Below, in pieces: positions 1 through 8,505 of a stretch of 59,286 nucleotides of DNA. The notes below the pieces were generated by a model. The model ran no database searches. It saw only the letters and a program-made list of their open reading frames with translations, and had not been told where the DNA came from. The stretch covers positions 6,510-65,795 of the forward strand of contig NZ_JH417567.1 in assembly GCF_000239275.1 (NCBI RefSeq). Reading direction: 5' to 3'. The position numbers and the translations under genes are program-made. This stretch comes from Megasphaera geminata F0357. GTDB lineage: Bacteria; Bacillota; Negativicutes; Veillonellales; Megasphaeraceae. The first letter of the stretch is position 1. The number at the start of each line of letters is the position of its first letter.

Positions 1-290
1 CATTTCTTTTTATCGTGCAACATAATTGACTATAGTCCAAAGAAAATTAGATCCACCTTGCGCAATTATGATAGATACTTCGCATATCACCTTCATTGAA
101 GGTTTATCTAAAACAGTCTGCCGTTTCCGTTTTTCTATCTATAGTATACCGATCATGCTCTGCTTTACTGCGTGCAACACACGCAGGATTTCTGTCAAAC
201 ATACAAAAATTTTCCCACAAGTTTTCTAATTTTCACTTTTCCCATTGCAAACTCTATTGCAACATAGCCGTTCCTGACCCGGCAACACTC

Positions 291-815
291 CTATCTTTTA
301 TCAATAACGTCCAATATTTCGCCGATAAAGACGATATGCGGCTGCCAGCCGCCTTCTCCGTCCGGATAGACGGCGGCGCCGGACGCATAATATGCTTGAA
401 CGTCGGATACAATATCTTCTTTTGTAAATTGATGCTGATATAACTTTCTGCAAACAAAGGTTAACTCCGCTTCTTCATAGGTCACTGAATTTCTTACGGC
501 AACGGGCGTAAGGCCTGCCGCTTCCGCCTTATTTTCCGTCCGTCCCGAATGGGTCCCCATATAGGCCAAGGCGCTTTTTTGCGACTTAGGGAAAAAGCTG
601 ACCGTAAATTCTTCATTTTCTTTGAGAAATTCACTTGTATACCGGGCCGGATGCACGTATACAGTCACCGTCGACCTGCCGTCTCCCCATATATTGCCCA
701 AACTCCCCCAACCGACGGTACAAGAATTAAACCGCTCTATCGTACCGGCCGTAACCAGAGCCCAGTCCTTTTCAAACATTGCAAACACGCGATAATCTTT
801 TTCTTTATACGTCAT
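291..815 (-). CDS. Flavin reductase-like FMN-binding protein
   Basis: The 174-residue product starting MTYKEKDYR resembles the small flavin reductase / DIM6-NTAB family, which folds as an FMN-binding split barrel and either reduces flavin or simply binds FMN. Visible family traits are the early segment with SCTVGWGSLGNIWG and the stretch ending FTVSFFPKSQKSALAYMGTHSG, the usual flavin-contact region. I chose the ATG at 815 because AGGGGAAG lies just upstream on the minus strand; an upstream in-frame start at 857 has no such site. The substrate cannot be read from the sequence, and no clear electron-transfer partner lies beside it. The gene is monocistronic here. Confidence is good for the family and low for the exact reaction. 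Confidence 0.7.
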   Translation of the reverse strand: MTYKEKDYRVFAMFEKDWALVTAGTIERFNSCTVGWGSLGNIWGDGRSTVTVYVHPARYTSEFLKENEEFTVSFFPKSQKSALAYMGTHSGRTENKAEAAGLTPVAVRNSVTYEEAELTFVCRKLYQHQFTKEDIVSDVQAYYASGAAVYPDGEGGWQPHIVFIGEILDVIDKR

Positions 816-936
816 GATGCTTCCCCTTACACTGCAACTATAATATACGCTCATCAATCATAAAAGCTCACGATCTCATAACCGCATTTAGTGCCGAAAA
901 ACACACTTTATTTACCGATAACCGACTACCGAGTCT

Positions 937-971
937 GTCGCTTTACTTCTACCGGCAAGGCAGGCAACTCA
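937..971. repeat. 35-bp dispersed direct repeat, copy A
   Basis: This 35-bp stretch recurs at 2451-2485 in the same orientation with about two mismatches. It contains the core cttctaccggcaaggcagg. Each copy overlaps the 3' end of a minus-strand gene (here the DUF4143 ATPase). The pair brackets the ATPase gene with its promoter. It is too short and isolated to be called an insertion sequence. Confidence 0.75.
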
Positions 972-2269
972 TATGTATATAGACTCTTCATCCAGCAAAA
1001 ACTGTTCCACCCCTATATACAATATGCCGTTTTCATCCTTCCACGGTTTGATATAGTCACGGACCGCAACGATCTTACCGAAAGAATCAGGTATACGAAT
1101 GAGGGAAGCTATCTCCTGCATTCGCTTTTCAGGTTCCGAAACAGACAGCGCCGACTGAATATAAAACCGCTGATTACCGCGGTTTACAACGAAGTCGACT
1201 TCAAGATGTTTTCGAACCTTTTTACCTTCTTCTGTTTTTATGTTCTGCTCGACAACTCCCACATCCACATCATAACCGCGACGAATCAAATCACAGTAAA
1301 GAATATTCTCCATAATATGCGATTCTTCCTGCTGTCGAAAACCGAGTCTGGCATTCCTCAGTCCTACATCCGTATAGTAATACTTCAGCGGCGTCTGCAT
1401 GTACCTTTTTCCCTTTACGTCGTATCGGTGGGCTTCGCTAATTAAAAACGCCTGTGTGAAATAGTTAAGATACAATTCAATCGTCGCGGGACTGATACGA
1501 ATCTGCTTTTCACTTAGAAATGTACGAGAAAGTTTCGTCGGATTCGTAAGGGACCCGACATTTGAAGCAATGATATGCAAAAGGTCTTCGAGGATACCCG
1601 TACCGTTTTGAATATTGTGCCGTTCAACCACATCTTTCAGATAGGTGCGCGTAAACAAATCTTTCAAATACCTGCTCTTCTCTTCATGGGAAGGAAGAGT
1701 CGGAACAACAGGCATTCCTCCATACGTATAATAATCAATCCACGCATTCCTCTGCTCACCTTCATACACCTCATAAAATTCAGCAAACGAAAGGGGATAC
1801 ACTCTGACTCATCGCCCCGATCCCGAAATTGCGTGAGAATATCCGAAGAGAGCATTTTCGAATTGCTGCCCGTAACATAAATATCCGCATTTTTTATTTT
1901 CATTAAACCGAGAATAACATCAATAAAAGTCAATTTCGCGTCATCATTCGGCACATACGGATTTTGAATTTCCGTAACAAACTGTATCTCATCCATCAAC
2001 ACATAATACTGCTTAGACTTATCAGTAATTTTTCCCCGGACATACTTGTCGAGCTCCAACGGATTTCTATACCTTGCATTCGCCAAGTCATCAAGGGCAA
2101 GGCTTATAATCTGAGCATCGTCAATGCCGTTTTTACGAAGATATTTGGTGAATAATTCAAACAAAAGATACGATTTCCCGCTTCGCCGTATTCCCGTGAT
2201 AATTTTTACCCTGCCATTATGCATTTTGGTAAGCAATTTTTGCATATATTGATTTCGGTTAAATTCCAT
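969..2269 (-). pseudogene. AAA ATPase with DUF4143 domain, frameshifted
   Basis: Read across one frame change, this is a complete protein of about 430 residues of the AAA_14/DUF4143 family (predicted stand-alone ATPases of unknown role). The N-terminal part shows Walker A (GIRRSGKSYL, about residues 26-35), Walker B (YYVLMDEIQ) and the sensor-like YVTGSNSKML. The C-terminal part begins VYPLSFAEFYE and continues as DUF4143 (YYTYGGMP, then the restriction-nuclease-like tail). The two parts are in different frames. The switch falls near 1808, where GAGTC would read through if it were GAGGTC, so one base appears to be missing. Whether this is mutation or a sequence error cannot be told. A promoter flanked by two identical palindromes lies just upstream. 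Confidence 0.8.
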
Positions 2270-2292
2270 TTTATATTACCTCGAACTTTTTT

Positions 2293-2305
2293 TGCGGATT
2301 CCGCA
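2293..2305. promoter_or_regulatory. Palindromic operator-like site 1
   Basis: TGCGGATTCCGCA is a near-perfect palindrome. An identical GCGGATTCCGCA core lies at 2370-2381. This copy sits just downstream of the predicted transcription start of the ATPase gene, where a bound protein would block elongation. The operator role is inferred from position and symmetry. Confidence 0.5.
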
Positions 2306-2321
2306 TTTATTTTTCGAGTTA

Positions 2322-2350
2322 ATCATATCAAGTGAATAATTTTATTGCAA
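2322..2350 (-). promoter_or_regulatory. Promoter of the DUF4143 ATPase gene
   Basis: On the minus strand, TTGCAA (2345-2350) and TATGAT (2322-2327) are separated by exactly 17 bases, about 50 bases before the ATPase start. Both boxes are close to the sigma-A consensus. The promoter lies between the two palindromes. Confidence 0.6.
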
Positions 2351-2369
2351 GTATGGTCAAATAGTTTTC

Positions 2370-2381
2370 GCGGATTCCGCA
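2370..2381. promoter_or_regulatory. Palindromic operator-like site 2
   Basis: This is the second copy of GCGGATTCCGCA, 76 bp centre to centre from site 1 and just upstream of the -35 box. Two identical sites straddling a promoter are typical of repression by looping or co-operative binding, but no cognate regulator can be named. Confidence 0.5.
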
Positions 2382-2482
2382 CTTTTAATTTGGAACGGGA
2401 AATGCAGGTTTACAGGCTGTCCTGACATGAGCAGTCCCGTTGTCACCTCAGTCGCTTTGCTTCTACCGGCAAGGCAGGCGAC

Positions 2483-2848
2483 TCACCCTACCGAACTCAT
2501 GACCCTGCCGATGTAGTAAATGCCTCCTATGATGCCGACTGTAATCAACAGCCCTGCCAGAGAGGATAATGTCTTTAGAAACAATTTTTTATCTTTACGA
2601 AAGGTTAAAACAAGGACCGTAAGTTTTAATATTACGCCGACTGTCGCTATAGGCAAGCCACAGATGAATACAAATGAAATCATATAAAAGCCGATCTTCA
2701 CACTTCCCATTCCCAGTGAAAAGCCTATGACAAAGGTTAAAATAAGAAACGTATCCAACCCTCTTGATACCCAGTACCTTCGTTTACTTTTATCCGCACC
2801 ATTCCAGATTCGTTTTCCTGTATCTATCAGACATCTCATGAACTTCAA
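2483..2848 (-). CDS. Small membrane protein of unknown function
   Basis: The product is about 121 residues with a basic N-terminal segment (KSKRRYW) followed by three hydrophobic helices: TFLILTFVIGFSLGMG, a central one from IGFYMISFVFICGLPIA running into VGVILKLTVLVLTF, and a last one around LLITVGIIGGIYYIG. I chose the TTG at 2848 because GGAGGTG lies 8 bases upstream. A start at 2962 would overlap the neighbouring pseudogene and lacks a better site. I do not recognise the family. The 3' end overlaps the second copy of the 35-bp repeat. Confidence 0.45.
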   Translation of the reverse strand: MKFMRCLIDTGKRIWNGADKSKRRYWVSRGLDTFLILTFVIGFSLGMGSVKIGFYMISFVFICGLPIATVGVILKLTVLVLTFRKDKKLFLKTLSSLAGLLITVGIIGGIYYIGRVMSSVG

Positions 2849-2921
2849 GTCGGGCACCTCCCTGCTTGAGCCGGCGCTTAGAGGAAATAAGGCCGAATTC
2901 CCATCTCTCAACACGGCAGGA

Positions 2922-3318
2922 TTACTCGTTGATCTGCCGGCGGCCGTAACATTTTCCTCCAATACGGACTATGCAACCGGAGTCCTTCAGCGTATTGGTA
3001 TATTTCTGAACAATTCTCCGTATTGTCCCAAGTCTTTCTCCCAAGGCTTCCTGTGAAATATCCGGTTCTTCTCTTAATATTTCTATAAGCCTAAGTATCA
3101 TTGTACATTCCAAAGCACTGTCATTATCAGTGCTTCGGTGCATCGGGCTAAGCAATTAGCGCACTTTTAAGTGCCTTAAAACACAAGTGGATGCCATTTC
3201 CCAAATCCTCATAGCCAAGCAAGTCCGTCCCAAGTGCGCGACACTCATCGCAAATCTTCTGAATTCCGCGCCCCTATCTCTCTATGTAATCCATTCGGTA
3301 ACATACATTCGCAATGTC
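2922..3318 (-). pseudogene. C-terminal remnant of AlbA/RecG-like ATP-binding regulator
   Basis: Reading the minus strand from 3318 gives DIANVCYRMDYIER, a TAG stop, then GRGIQKICDECRALG and GNGIHLCFKALKSALIA. This is the C-terminal part of the ATP-binding AlbA_2/RecG-like (Schlafen-type) regulators, where the stop replaces a normally conserved tryptophan. After a second stop, and in another frame, comes a winged helix (ILREEPDISQEALGERLG, then IVQKYTNTLKDSGCIVRIGG) that normally ends the same protein. The ATP-binding domain is absent. One nonsense codon, one frameshift and a missing N-terminus make this true decay. It abuts the 3' end of the hydrolase gene with almost no spacer. Confidence 0.7.
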
Positions 3319-3342
3319 AGGCAGTTCAATTTTGTCTCCGTC

Positions 3343-4104
3343 TTACCTATGTGTCAGCATTTTGAACCTGACGGCCAATTCCTGCGGATACAGCGGCACC
3401 ATACTGCCATGTCCGCAATTCCTTATCTTTATTAATTTTGTACCGGAAAAATGCCTTTTTACGTATTGGATATCCCATGCGCGGTCTTTCTCTTCTTTAT
3501 CCCCGTACCAATATTCCAGATGGCCGGAAATTTCCGGCACCGGGTCCGGCATCTTGTAATTATTGCAGGATTCAAAAGTACGCCAGATTGTCTTATAGCT
3601 CATAAAACGAAGCACCCCGGACAAGTACTCCAAATCTTCTTTACTGTACTCATCTGCGGAGAACGCCTTTTCCAGAATCTTCAGCCCGCCCGCTTTAGCC
3701 ACGGATACCATCATAAAATCTCTGACGGCGATAAGACGGGTGATGAGCCATGGCAGCTGATAAGGCGTGATGGCTCCATCTGCAATCGCATTCTTAACGC
3801 GGACCTTGTGATCCGCCAGCATCCTGAGTACTACGCTGCCTCCCATAGAGCAGCCATACAGTATATCAACATCTTCTATTCCTTTTAATACAAGATAGTC
3901 CGATATCCGGGCGGAAATATCCTCAACGCTTGTAAAATCTTCATTCGGCGCTTCCCTGTCATAGCCGGGAAGCGCCGGAATAATCAGATGAAAATCTTCG
4001 CAAAGAAGCGGGCAGACGCGAGAAAAATAATCCCATGTGACTACAGAAGGATGAATCAACACTATGTTTCGATTATTTTGCTTGCCGTATTCATGAAACG
4101 TCAT
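3343..4104 (-). CDS. Alpha/beta hydrolase
   Basis: The 253-residue product is a single-domain alpha/beta hydrolase. The nucleophile elbow is GCSMGG (serine near residue 86), the catalytic histidine lies in NCGHGS near the C-terminus, and the acid is probably the aspartate in WYGDKEE. The oxyanion region is the early LIHPSVVTWDYFSRV. There is no signal peptide, so it is cytoplasmic. The ATG at 4104 is preceded by GGGGGG about 5 bases upstream. The substrate is unknown; related proteins act on small esters or amides. It stands alone between a pseudogene and a degenerate stretch. Confidence 0.75.
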   Translation of the reverse strand: MTFHEYGKQNNRNIVLIHPSVVTWDYFSRVCPLLCEDFHLIIPALPGYDREAPNEDFTSVEDISARISDYLVLKGIEDVDILYGCSMGGSVVLRMLADHKVRVKNAIADGAITPYQLPWLITRLIAVRDFMMVSVAKAGGLKILEKAFSADEYSKEDLEYLSGVLRFMSYKTIWRTFESCNNYKMPDPVPEISGHLEYWYGDKEEKDRAWDIQYVKRHFSGTKLIKIRNCGHGSMVPLYPQELAVRFKMLTHR

Positions 4105-4175
4105 GTCATCCCCCCTTTTCTCATCTTTTAGACCCTATTCCTCATAACATAGAAAAATTATCCTGATAAACTTAA

Positions 4176-4410
4176 TTACAGCAAAGTACATATTCCGGCG
4201 ATTCCGAGAGAAAGCAGAAGAAATATAACGAGCCATTTCAAAAGCCAACCGAAAATTGTTTTCTGCGAGGGTAACCCGCTCTTATGTTTCGTTTTACGAT
4301 TCAGACAATAAACCTTATCAGCAAAATGCTTCCTGTCTGCGCAAGTGAGAAAAGTGTACCCATGACGAACGGCCGCCGCAGAAAGTGTTCAAAATGTCCA
4401 ATATGTTATG
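4176..4410 (-). pseudogene. Degenerate membrane-protein fragment
   Basis: Between the hydrolase and the acyltransferase there is no intact gene, but the minus strand shows protein-like text in two frames: FVMGTLFSLAQTGSILLIRF, then a stop, and in the next frame KTIFGWLLKWLVIFLLLSLG ending at 4176. The pattern suggests a decayed hydrophobic protein with a frameshift. I cannot name the family. The rest of 4105-4528 shows nothing I can support. Confidence 0.3.
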
Positions 4411-4528
4411 AGTATATGAGTCAGTCAGAATGTAGGATTACAATTGAAGGATCACGCTGCATATGTTACACCGGGGACTTTACTTTGTTTCCATTTATTG
4501 AACTGCCGCCGTTCTGTTTTATCACTAC

Positions 4529-5566
4529 TTACTTCAGCCAGCGAATACATCTGGTCGGATAAAAAATCAATTCTATTACGGCTATTTTCTTCGTGAGATA
4601 ACAGGCAATAACTGAAATTAACCAGGCAAGAAGGGTGACACCGACTATCATCAAGAAATAATCGGCAATCCCCGCTTTGACAAATACTGCCCTTATAGCA
4701 GATACGGCGGGAGCATGCACCAGGTAAATGATTAGAGAATCACGGCCGTACTTTCTAAAATAATTATGTATACGATTCTCCCTGAAATTAGAATAGATGT
4801 AGAAAAACACAGGAATGCTGGCCATTTTTGAAACAAATGTAACAAAAGTTAAGCCGTTTGTATCATACCGGTTTTCCCCACCGAATTGAATTTGCATGAG
4901 CCAGGATATTAACATAATCGTGAGTGCCGCGATAAAACTTTTGTTATAGGAAAAAGTTTTATGTTCCTTTATCAAGCGGCCGAAATTAAAAGTTACCGCC
5001 CATGTAAACATCAAATGCAAAAAAGCGGGAAATTCAATTAAGGAAGCCGCGACAAAGAGAATCAAACTGATACCGAATTGAACTTGCACATTGAACTTAC
5101 ACAGATCCAGAAAGTCGCTCAGTATATAAATTAAGACCAAAGCATATATATACCACAAATAGCTGATTGGGTGAGCAAAGATACCTAATAAGTCAGACCA
5201 CGGATGAACAGCGTGTGTTGAACTTTCCGGAGAAAGATTTTGCATAAACACATACGCTGCTGAAAATATAATATAAGGAACAGCCAGGCTTACAATTCGT
5301 TTGAGCATATTTTTCCCATATTCCTCCCGGTTCTTAACTTCTTTATAAACAAGACCGGATAACGCAAAAAATATAGGCATAATGAAAGTAGCCAATAAAA
5401 ATATCGTCCATTCTCCTACTTGCTGCTCTCCCCGGGCGAACACATTAGCATCATGCACACTTTTAAAGGCATGATAGATAACTACAAAAAGGATAGTCCA
5501 TCCTTTCGCCCAGTCAATCCAGTCTATGCGGCCTTGTTTATCTGTTAAGACTGTACTTTTATTCAT
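4529..5566 (-). CDS. Acyltransferase family 3 membrane protein
   Basis: The 345-residue product is a multi-pass membrane acyltransferase of the Acyl_transf_3 (OafA/fucose-4-O-acetylase-like) family, which usually moves acetyl groups onto cell-surface sugars. The N-terminal signature is DWAKGWTILFVVIYHAF, with the family's conserved histidine. It is followed by FALSGLVYK and about ten hydrophobic segments. I chose the ATG at 5566 (MNKST), with TTGAGGA 6-7 bases upstream; a TTG at 5578 overlaps that site. The acceptor is unknown. No polysaccharide genes flank it, so it may be a leftover of a larger locus. Confidence 0.75.
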   Translation of the reverse strand: MNKSTVLTDKQGRIDWIDWAKGWTILFVVIYHAFKSVHDANVFARGEQQVGEWTIFLLATFIMPIFFALSGLVYKEVKNREEYGKNMLKRIVSLAVPYIIFSAAYVFMQNLSPESSTHAVHPWSDLLGIFAHPISYLWYIYALVLIYILSDFLDLCKFNVQVQFGISLILFVAASLIEFPAFLHLMFTWAVTFNFGRLIKEHKTFSYNKSFIAALTIMLISWLMQIQFGGENRYDTNGLTFVTFVSKMASIPVFFYIYSNFRENRIHNYFRKYGRDSLIIYLVHAPAVSAIRAVFVKAGIADYFLMIVGVTLLAWLISVIACYLTKKIAVIELIFYPTRCIRWLK

Positions 5567-5966
5567 GAATATCCTCAACCTTTTATAGGAAATTTACCGA
5601 TTTCATCACATCTGATGTGTAGTTTATCATGCCTGTCCCCCTCCTTAAAACCCTTCACCACGGAAGGCTGTATCAATCAACAACTGCACTATCGTCTTTT
5701 CCTGAGTGTTCCCTAATCAGTACGAGCCGTTTTTCCATACTGAGAGTATTTCCTTCTTTCCAAGAAACCACAGGTAATTCTTAAACCAATTTTACTTCAT
5801 CCGCGACATCAAGGCCACGCACTCGACATGTGATTCATTGTCCAAACTCAATTCATACCCCTATCCAAAAAGAGTTCCTCTTCAACTTCACCATTCACAT
5901 AAGAACATCTTTTCCCTGTCAAATTTTACCTTTTTTCTTCATTGTATTATGAATGTTTTTAATGTT
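5567..5966. other. Gene-free stretch containing the distal att-like motif
   Basis: No intact gene is visible in this 400-bp AT-rich stretch. Its main content is the rlmD-end-like motif at 5811-5830 and short unclassified reading frames. Confidence 0.4.
5811..5830 (-). other. Putative attR: displaced 3' end of rlmD
   Basis: On the minus strand this reads as SHVECVALMSRMK followed by a stop, which is what the end of an uninterrupted rlmD gene looks like. The core CATGTCGAGTGCGTGGC is shared, with one change, by 6747-6766, and partly by rlmD itself at 9268-9283. I read it as the far attachment site of an element that inserted into rlmD. The role is inference. Confidence 0.5.
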
Positions 5967-6378
5967 TTACAAATATTCCTTTTCTACCGGCGCCAAGTTC
6001 TGTACCTGATATTCCCTTATATTCTTCAGTTGCTTTTTCGATTGCCTGCTTATGATTAATCGTCCCAGGACTCTGCAACACTTTTTCACCTGTAGTTTTT
6101 AAAACATTATCAAGGTACTTCACATAATCTGATATATACTACATATAGGCATGGCGCATAGCCTGAATTTCCGCAAAATCAAAGCGACCTGATACAACAA
6201 TAGACTCACTACTCTTGAGAGCATAGTCAGCACTTGTTGCATAAAGGTTAAATACTTGTCGATACATAACTTTTTCTGACGAGCGGATATCTCGAATGCG
6301 GTCTAATAACTCTTTCCAGTAATTATCACCACCCAGATTTTTCAGTCTCTCATCATCCATTGTAAAGACTTTTACCAT
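5967..6378 (-). pseudogene. RhuM-family protein remnant
   Basis: The minus strand reads MVKVFTMDDERLKNLGG, then DRIRDIRSSEKVMYRQVF and NLYATSADYALKSSES, the signature block of RhuM-family proteins (virulence-associated, often in restriction-modification islands and mobile elements). It then jumps to VSGRFDFAEIQAMRH, which in intact proteins lies about 70 residues further on, so an internal deletion is visible. Later segments DYVKYLDNVLKTTGEKVLQ and EYQVQNLAPVEKEYL lie in other frames, ending at 5967. The N-terminus is missing. With several frameshifts and a deletion, this is genuine decay. Confidence 0.75.
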
Positions 6379-6597
6379 GTACTCTTTTAAGCGTTTAGTA
6401 GCTCATCACCGAAAATTTGTAGAAATTTTAGATTTTACTCTAATCACCTTTGAATTCTTTGTGTTGCAAGTTACTGCAACTTAAATTTTCTATTGTAAAG
6501 CTTCATTCTATGGTATTCACGAAAAATTTCTACCCATAAAAATCATATTTTGCAACTTACTACTCATTAAGTTCCCAAGATCCATCATTTCCAGTGC

Positions 6598-6766
6598 CTA
6601 CATAAGATCAGTACCTTGAATCTATACTTTTCAAACACATAATTTTGAATTTGTTTATAAATAGCTTTACTCTCTGCACTTGTTAAGTCCATTTCATCAA
6701 TCGGAAACTCTGCACTTATATGCTTTTTGAGTCCAGTTTGGAGAGTAGCGCCACGCACTCCACATG
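6598..6766 (-). pseudogene. Second copy of the RlmD tail module, with att-like start
   Basis: The minus strand reads HVECVALLSKLDSK, then (one base shifted) KHISAEFPIDEMDLTSAES and KAIYKQIQNYVFEKYRFKV. This is the extra C-terminal module found after RlmD in many Clostridia, and it parallels the tail after rlmD at 8959-9216. It starts with the att-like core at 6747-6766 and lies directly behind the recombinase remnant, as expected for an element boundary. It is truncated and cannot encode a functional protein. Confidence 0.65.
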
Positions 6767-6892
6767 CCTTGAGACCCCATTATGAATGTCAAAAGTAAAC
6801 GGAAATATATCTAAAATTATGCAGTAACAGCAAAAATATCATTATGTATATTTTATCATAGAAATACAAAAAGGCCCGTAGTTTTATCCTAT

Positions 6893-7613
6893 AGGCTCTA
6901 AAAAATATTCGCTCTATATCTCCACTTTCAGATTGAAGTCCAGATTTAAATTCAACAACCGCTTTATTATCATATATGGTTATTTTTTCAATAAGCCTTC
7001 TAACCAGCGTATCTGAATACTCTGTAATGGCTCGTGTCTGCTCTTCAAAAAAAGAAAACATATCATTTATTCTTTTCTGAAGTTCTATGTTTTTTCTTTT
7101 CTAAGAGCTATGATTTCCTCTCCGATTTCATCAATTATTTTTTGTTCTTCACCTGCCTCAAGAAGTTTTATCTGTAGGGTCCTTTATCTTCATTTCCAAC
7201 TTTTCCAAGCTTTCCTGTGCATCTTCATTTATAACCTCCCGAATACTCTCCATCAATATAGGAATGGTTTCATCTTTTTATTAAATGTATCATTTATTGC
7301 CGTAAGCACTGCTGCCTGCAAATCTTCCTCCCTTATCGTTTTAGCTGAACAAATCAATCCCAATTGTTTTATTAACCCGGCACACACACCTCCAAACCGT
7401 TGATTTGCATCCTCTGTTATTCCATTTTATTCTGCGGAATATATCTCCACAGTGACCACAAAAGACTATACTGGACAAAGCGTACTTTGAACCATAAATT
7501 CTTTTCTTTCCACCACTAAGTATATTTGCTCTTCTGTTAATCTCAGCTTGAATTCTTAAAAACACATCTCTATCAATAATTGCATCATGACCGCCTACTT
7601 TTGAATAATCCAC
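6893..7613 (-). pseudogene. Large serine recombinase, C-terminal remnant
   Basis: The first reading frame gives [40 protein letters not shown] and [20 protein letters not shown]: the recombinase and zinc-ribbon domains of a large serine recombinase, with the cysteine pairs visible. Further segments continue in shifted frames: [20 protein letters not shown], then a coiled-coil part, then FFEEQTRAITEYSDTLVRRL and EKITIYDNKAVVEFKSGLQS near the C-terminus. The N-terminal catalytic domain with the nucleophile serine is absent. Enzymes of this kind integrate conjugative elements, and their genes usually sit beside an att site, as this one does. Confidence 0.85.
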
Positions 7614-7650
7614 TTAATATTCCCATTCACATTCCTCCTAATTTTTTGCA

Positions 7651-7681
7651 AAGAAAAGCACCTACCTTTCTTAGTAGATGC
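7651..7681 (-). terminator. Terminator after the toxin gene
   Basis: On the minus strand GCATCTAC and GTAGGTGC form an 8-bp stem with a 7-8 nt loop, followed by TTTTCTT. It lies just downstream of the RelE-like gene. Confidence 0.65.
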
Positions 7682-7710
7682 CTTAATCTAGTTAACATAT
7701 TTTTATACGG

Positions 7711-8034
7711 TTACAGTTTTTCCAACTGTCTTGCCTGATCCATTTTTACATAGATAACAGCAATAATTTGGACTTCTTTCTTGTTATTATCAATCCAAAA
7801 GTAAATATAATGATTTTTTACTCGAATTTTTCGAAACCCTAAATCTTGCCACGGTTTTTCATCAATACACTTAATACGATGTGGCATAGTTTCCAAAGAG
7901 CGCATCTCGGATTTCAACAATTCAAGCATGTTCTTCGCAATACCGGGTTCTTTTAATTCTGTAGCAATATATTCTCGTATAAGTGTAAGATGCTCTTTTG
8001 CTTGTTTTGTAAGCTTTATCTTATACTTATCCAT
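7711..8034 (-). CDS. RelE/ParE-family toxin
   Basis: The 107-residue product (MDKYKIKLTKQAKEHLTLIREYI) has the RelE/ParE toxin fold signature: an N-terminal helical pair, a central DLGFRKIRVKNHYIYFWIDN strand region and a C-terminal VQIIAVIYVKMDQARQL. RelE toxins cut mRNA on the ribosome and ParE toxins act on gyrase; which applies here is not certain. The start codon overlaps the antitoxin stop (TGATG), so the two are translationally coupled. Both genes appear intact although everything around them is decayed, which is common for addiction modules stranded by an element. Confidence 0.8.
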   Translation of the reverse strand: MDKYKIKLTKQAKEHLTLIREYIATELKEPGIAKNMLELLKSEMRSLETMPHRIKCIDEKPWQDLGFRKIRVKNHYIYFWIDNNKKEVQIIAVIYVKMDQARQLEKL

Positions 8035-8336
8035 CACAGCTCTTTCTCAAGTTCTTCAAAGACATCATCTATATCATAAGAATCTCCTTGAATTGCCTGT
8101 GCGTAGCCATTTGCCATTAGTGAATTAAAAGCTTTTTCATCCATATTTTCTCTTACCAGTAAATTTTTAGGTATCTTCAAAGAAAATGGAATTCCATTAT
8201 TTAAGATTATCTGTCTATAAAACATATCAATTGCTGTAGCTCTGGGAATGCCTATGGTATCTAAAATTTGTTCAGCCTGTTGTTTTATATTTTCCTGTAT
8301 TCTCACATTTATATTTGCGGTTTTAGTAAGTGCCAT
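8034..8336 (-). CDS. RelB/DinJ-family antitoxin
   Basis: The 100-residue product (MALTKTANINVRIQENIKQQ) starts with a ribbon-helix-helix domain typical of RelB/DinJ, including IGIPRATAIDMFYRQIILNNG. It ends with an acidic toxin-binding tail (DIDDVFEELEKEL). I chose the ATG at 8336, which has GGAGGG upstream; an alternative GTG at 8345 overlaps that site. The antitoxin would repress its own promoter and neutralise the downstream RelE-like toxin. Confidence 0.8.
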   Translation of the reverse strand: MALTKTANINVRIQENIKQQAEQILDTIGIPRATAIDMFYRQIILNNGIPFSLKIPKNLLVRENMDEKAFNSLMANGYAQAIQGDSYDIDDVFEELEKEL

Positions 8337-8505
8337 GTCAATCACCCTCCTTTGAGGATATTATGCAATATTGTATCGCGTTTTGCAATACATACCGCTC
8401 ATATAAAAAGTATCTCTCTGCTATCATAGACATTCTCTGTATTTTGATTACCACATTTAACGGCTCTTTTATATGGAAGTAACGATTCTATATAATTAGT
8501 AGTAG

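Noticed and set aside
2293-2381. CRISPR-like repeat pair
   Set aside because: There are only two copies, they are short palindromes, and no array or cas gene is present.
3161-3174. GCACTTTTAAGTGC palindrome as a terminator
   Set aside because: The loop is too short and no T run follows; it lies inside the decayed reading frame.
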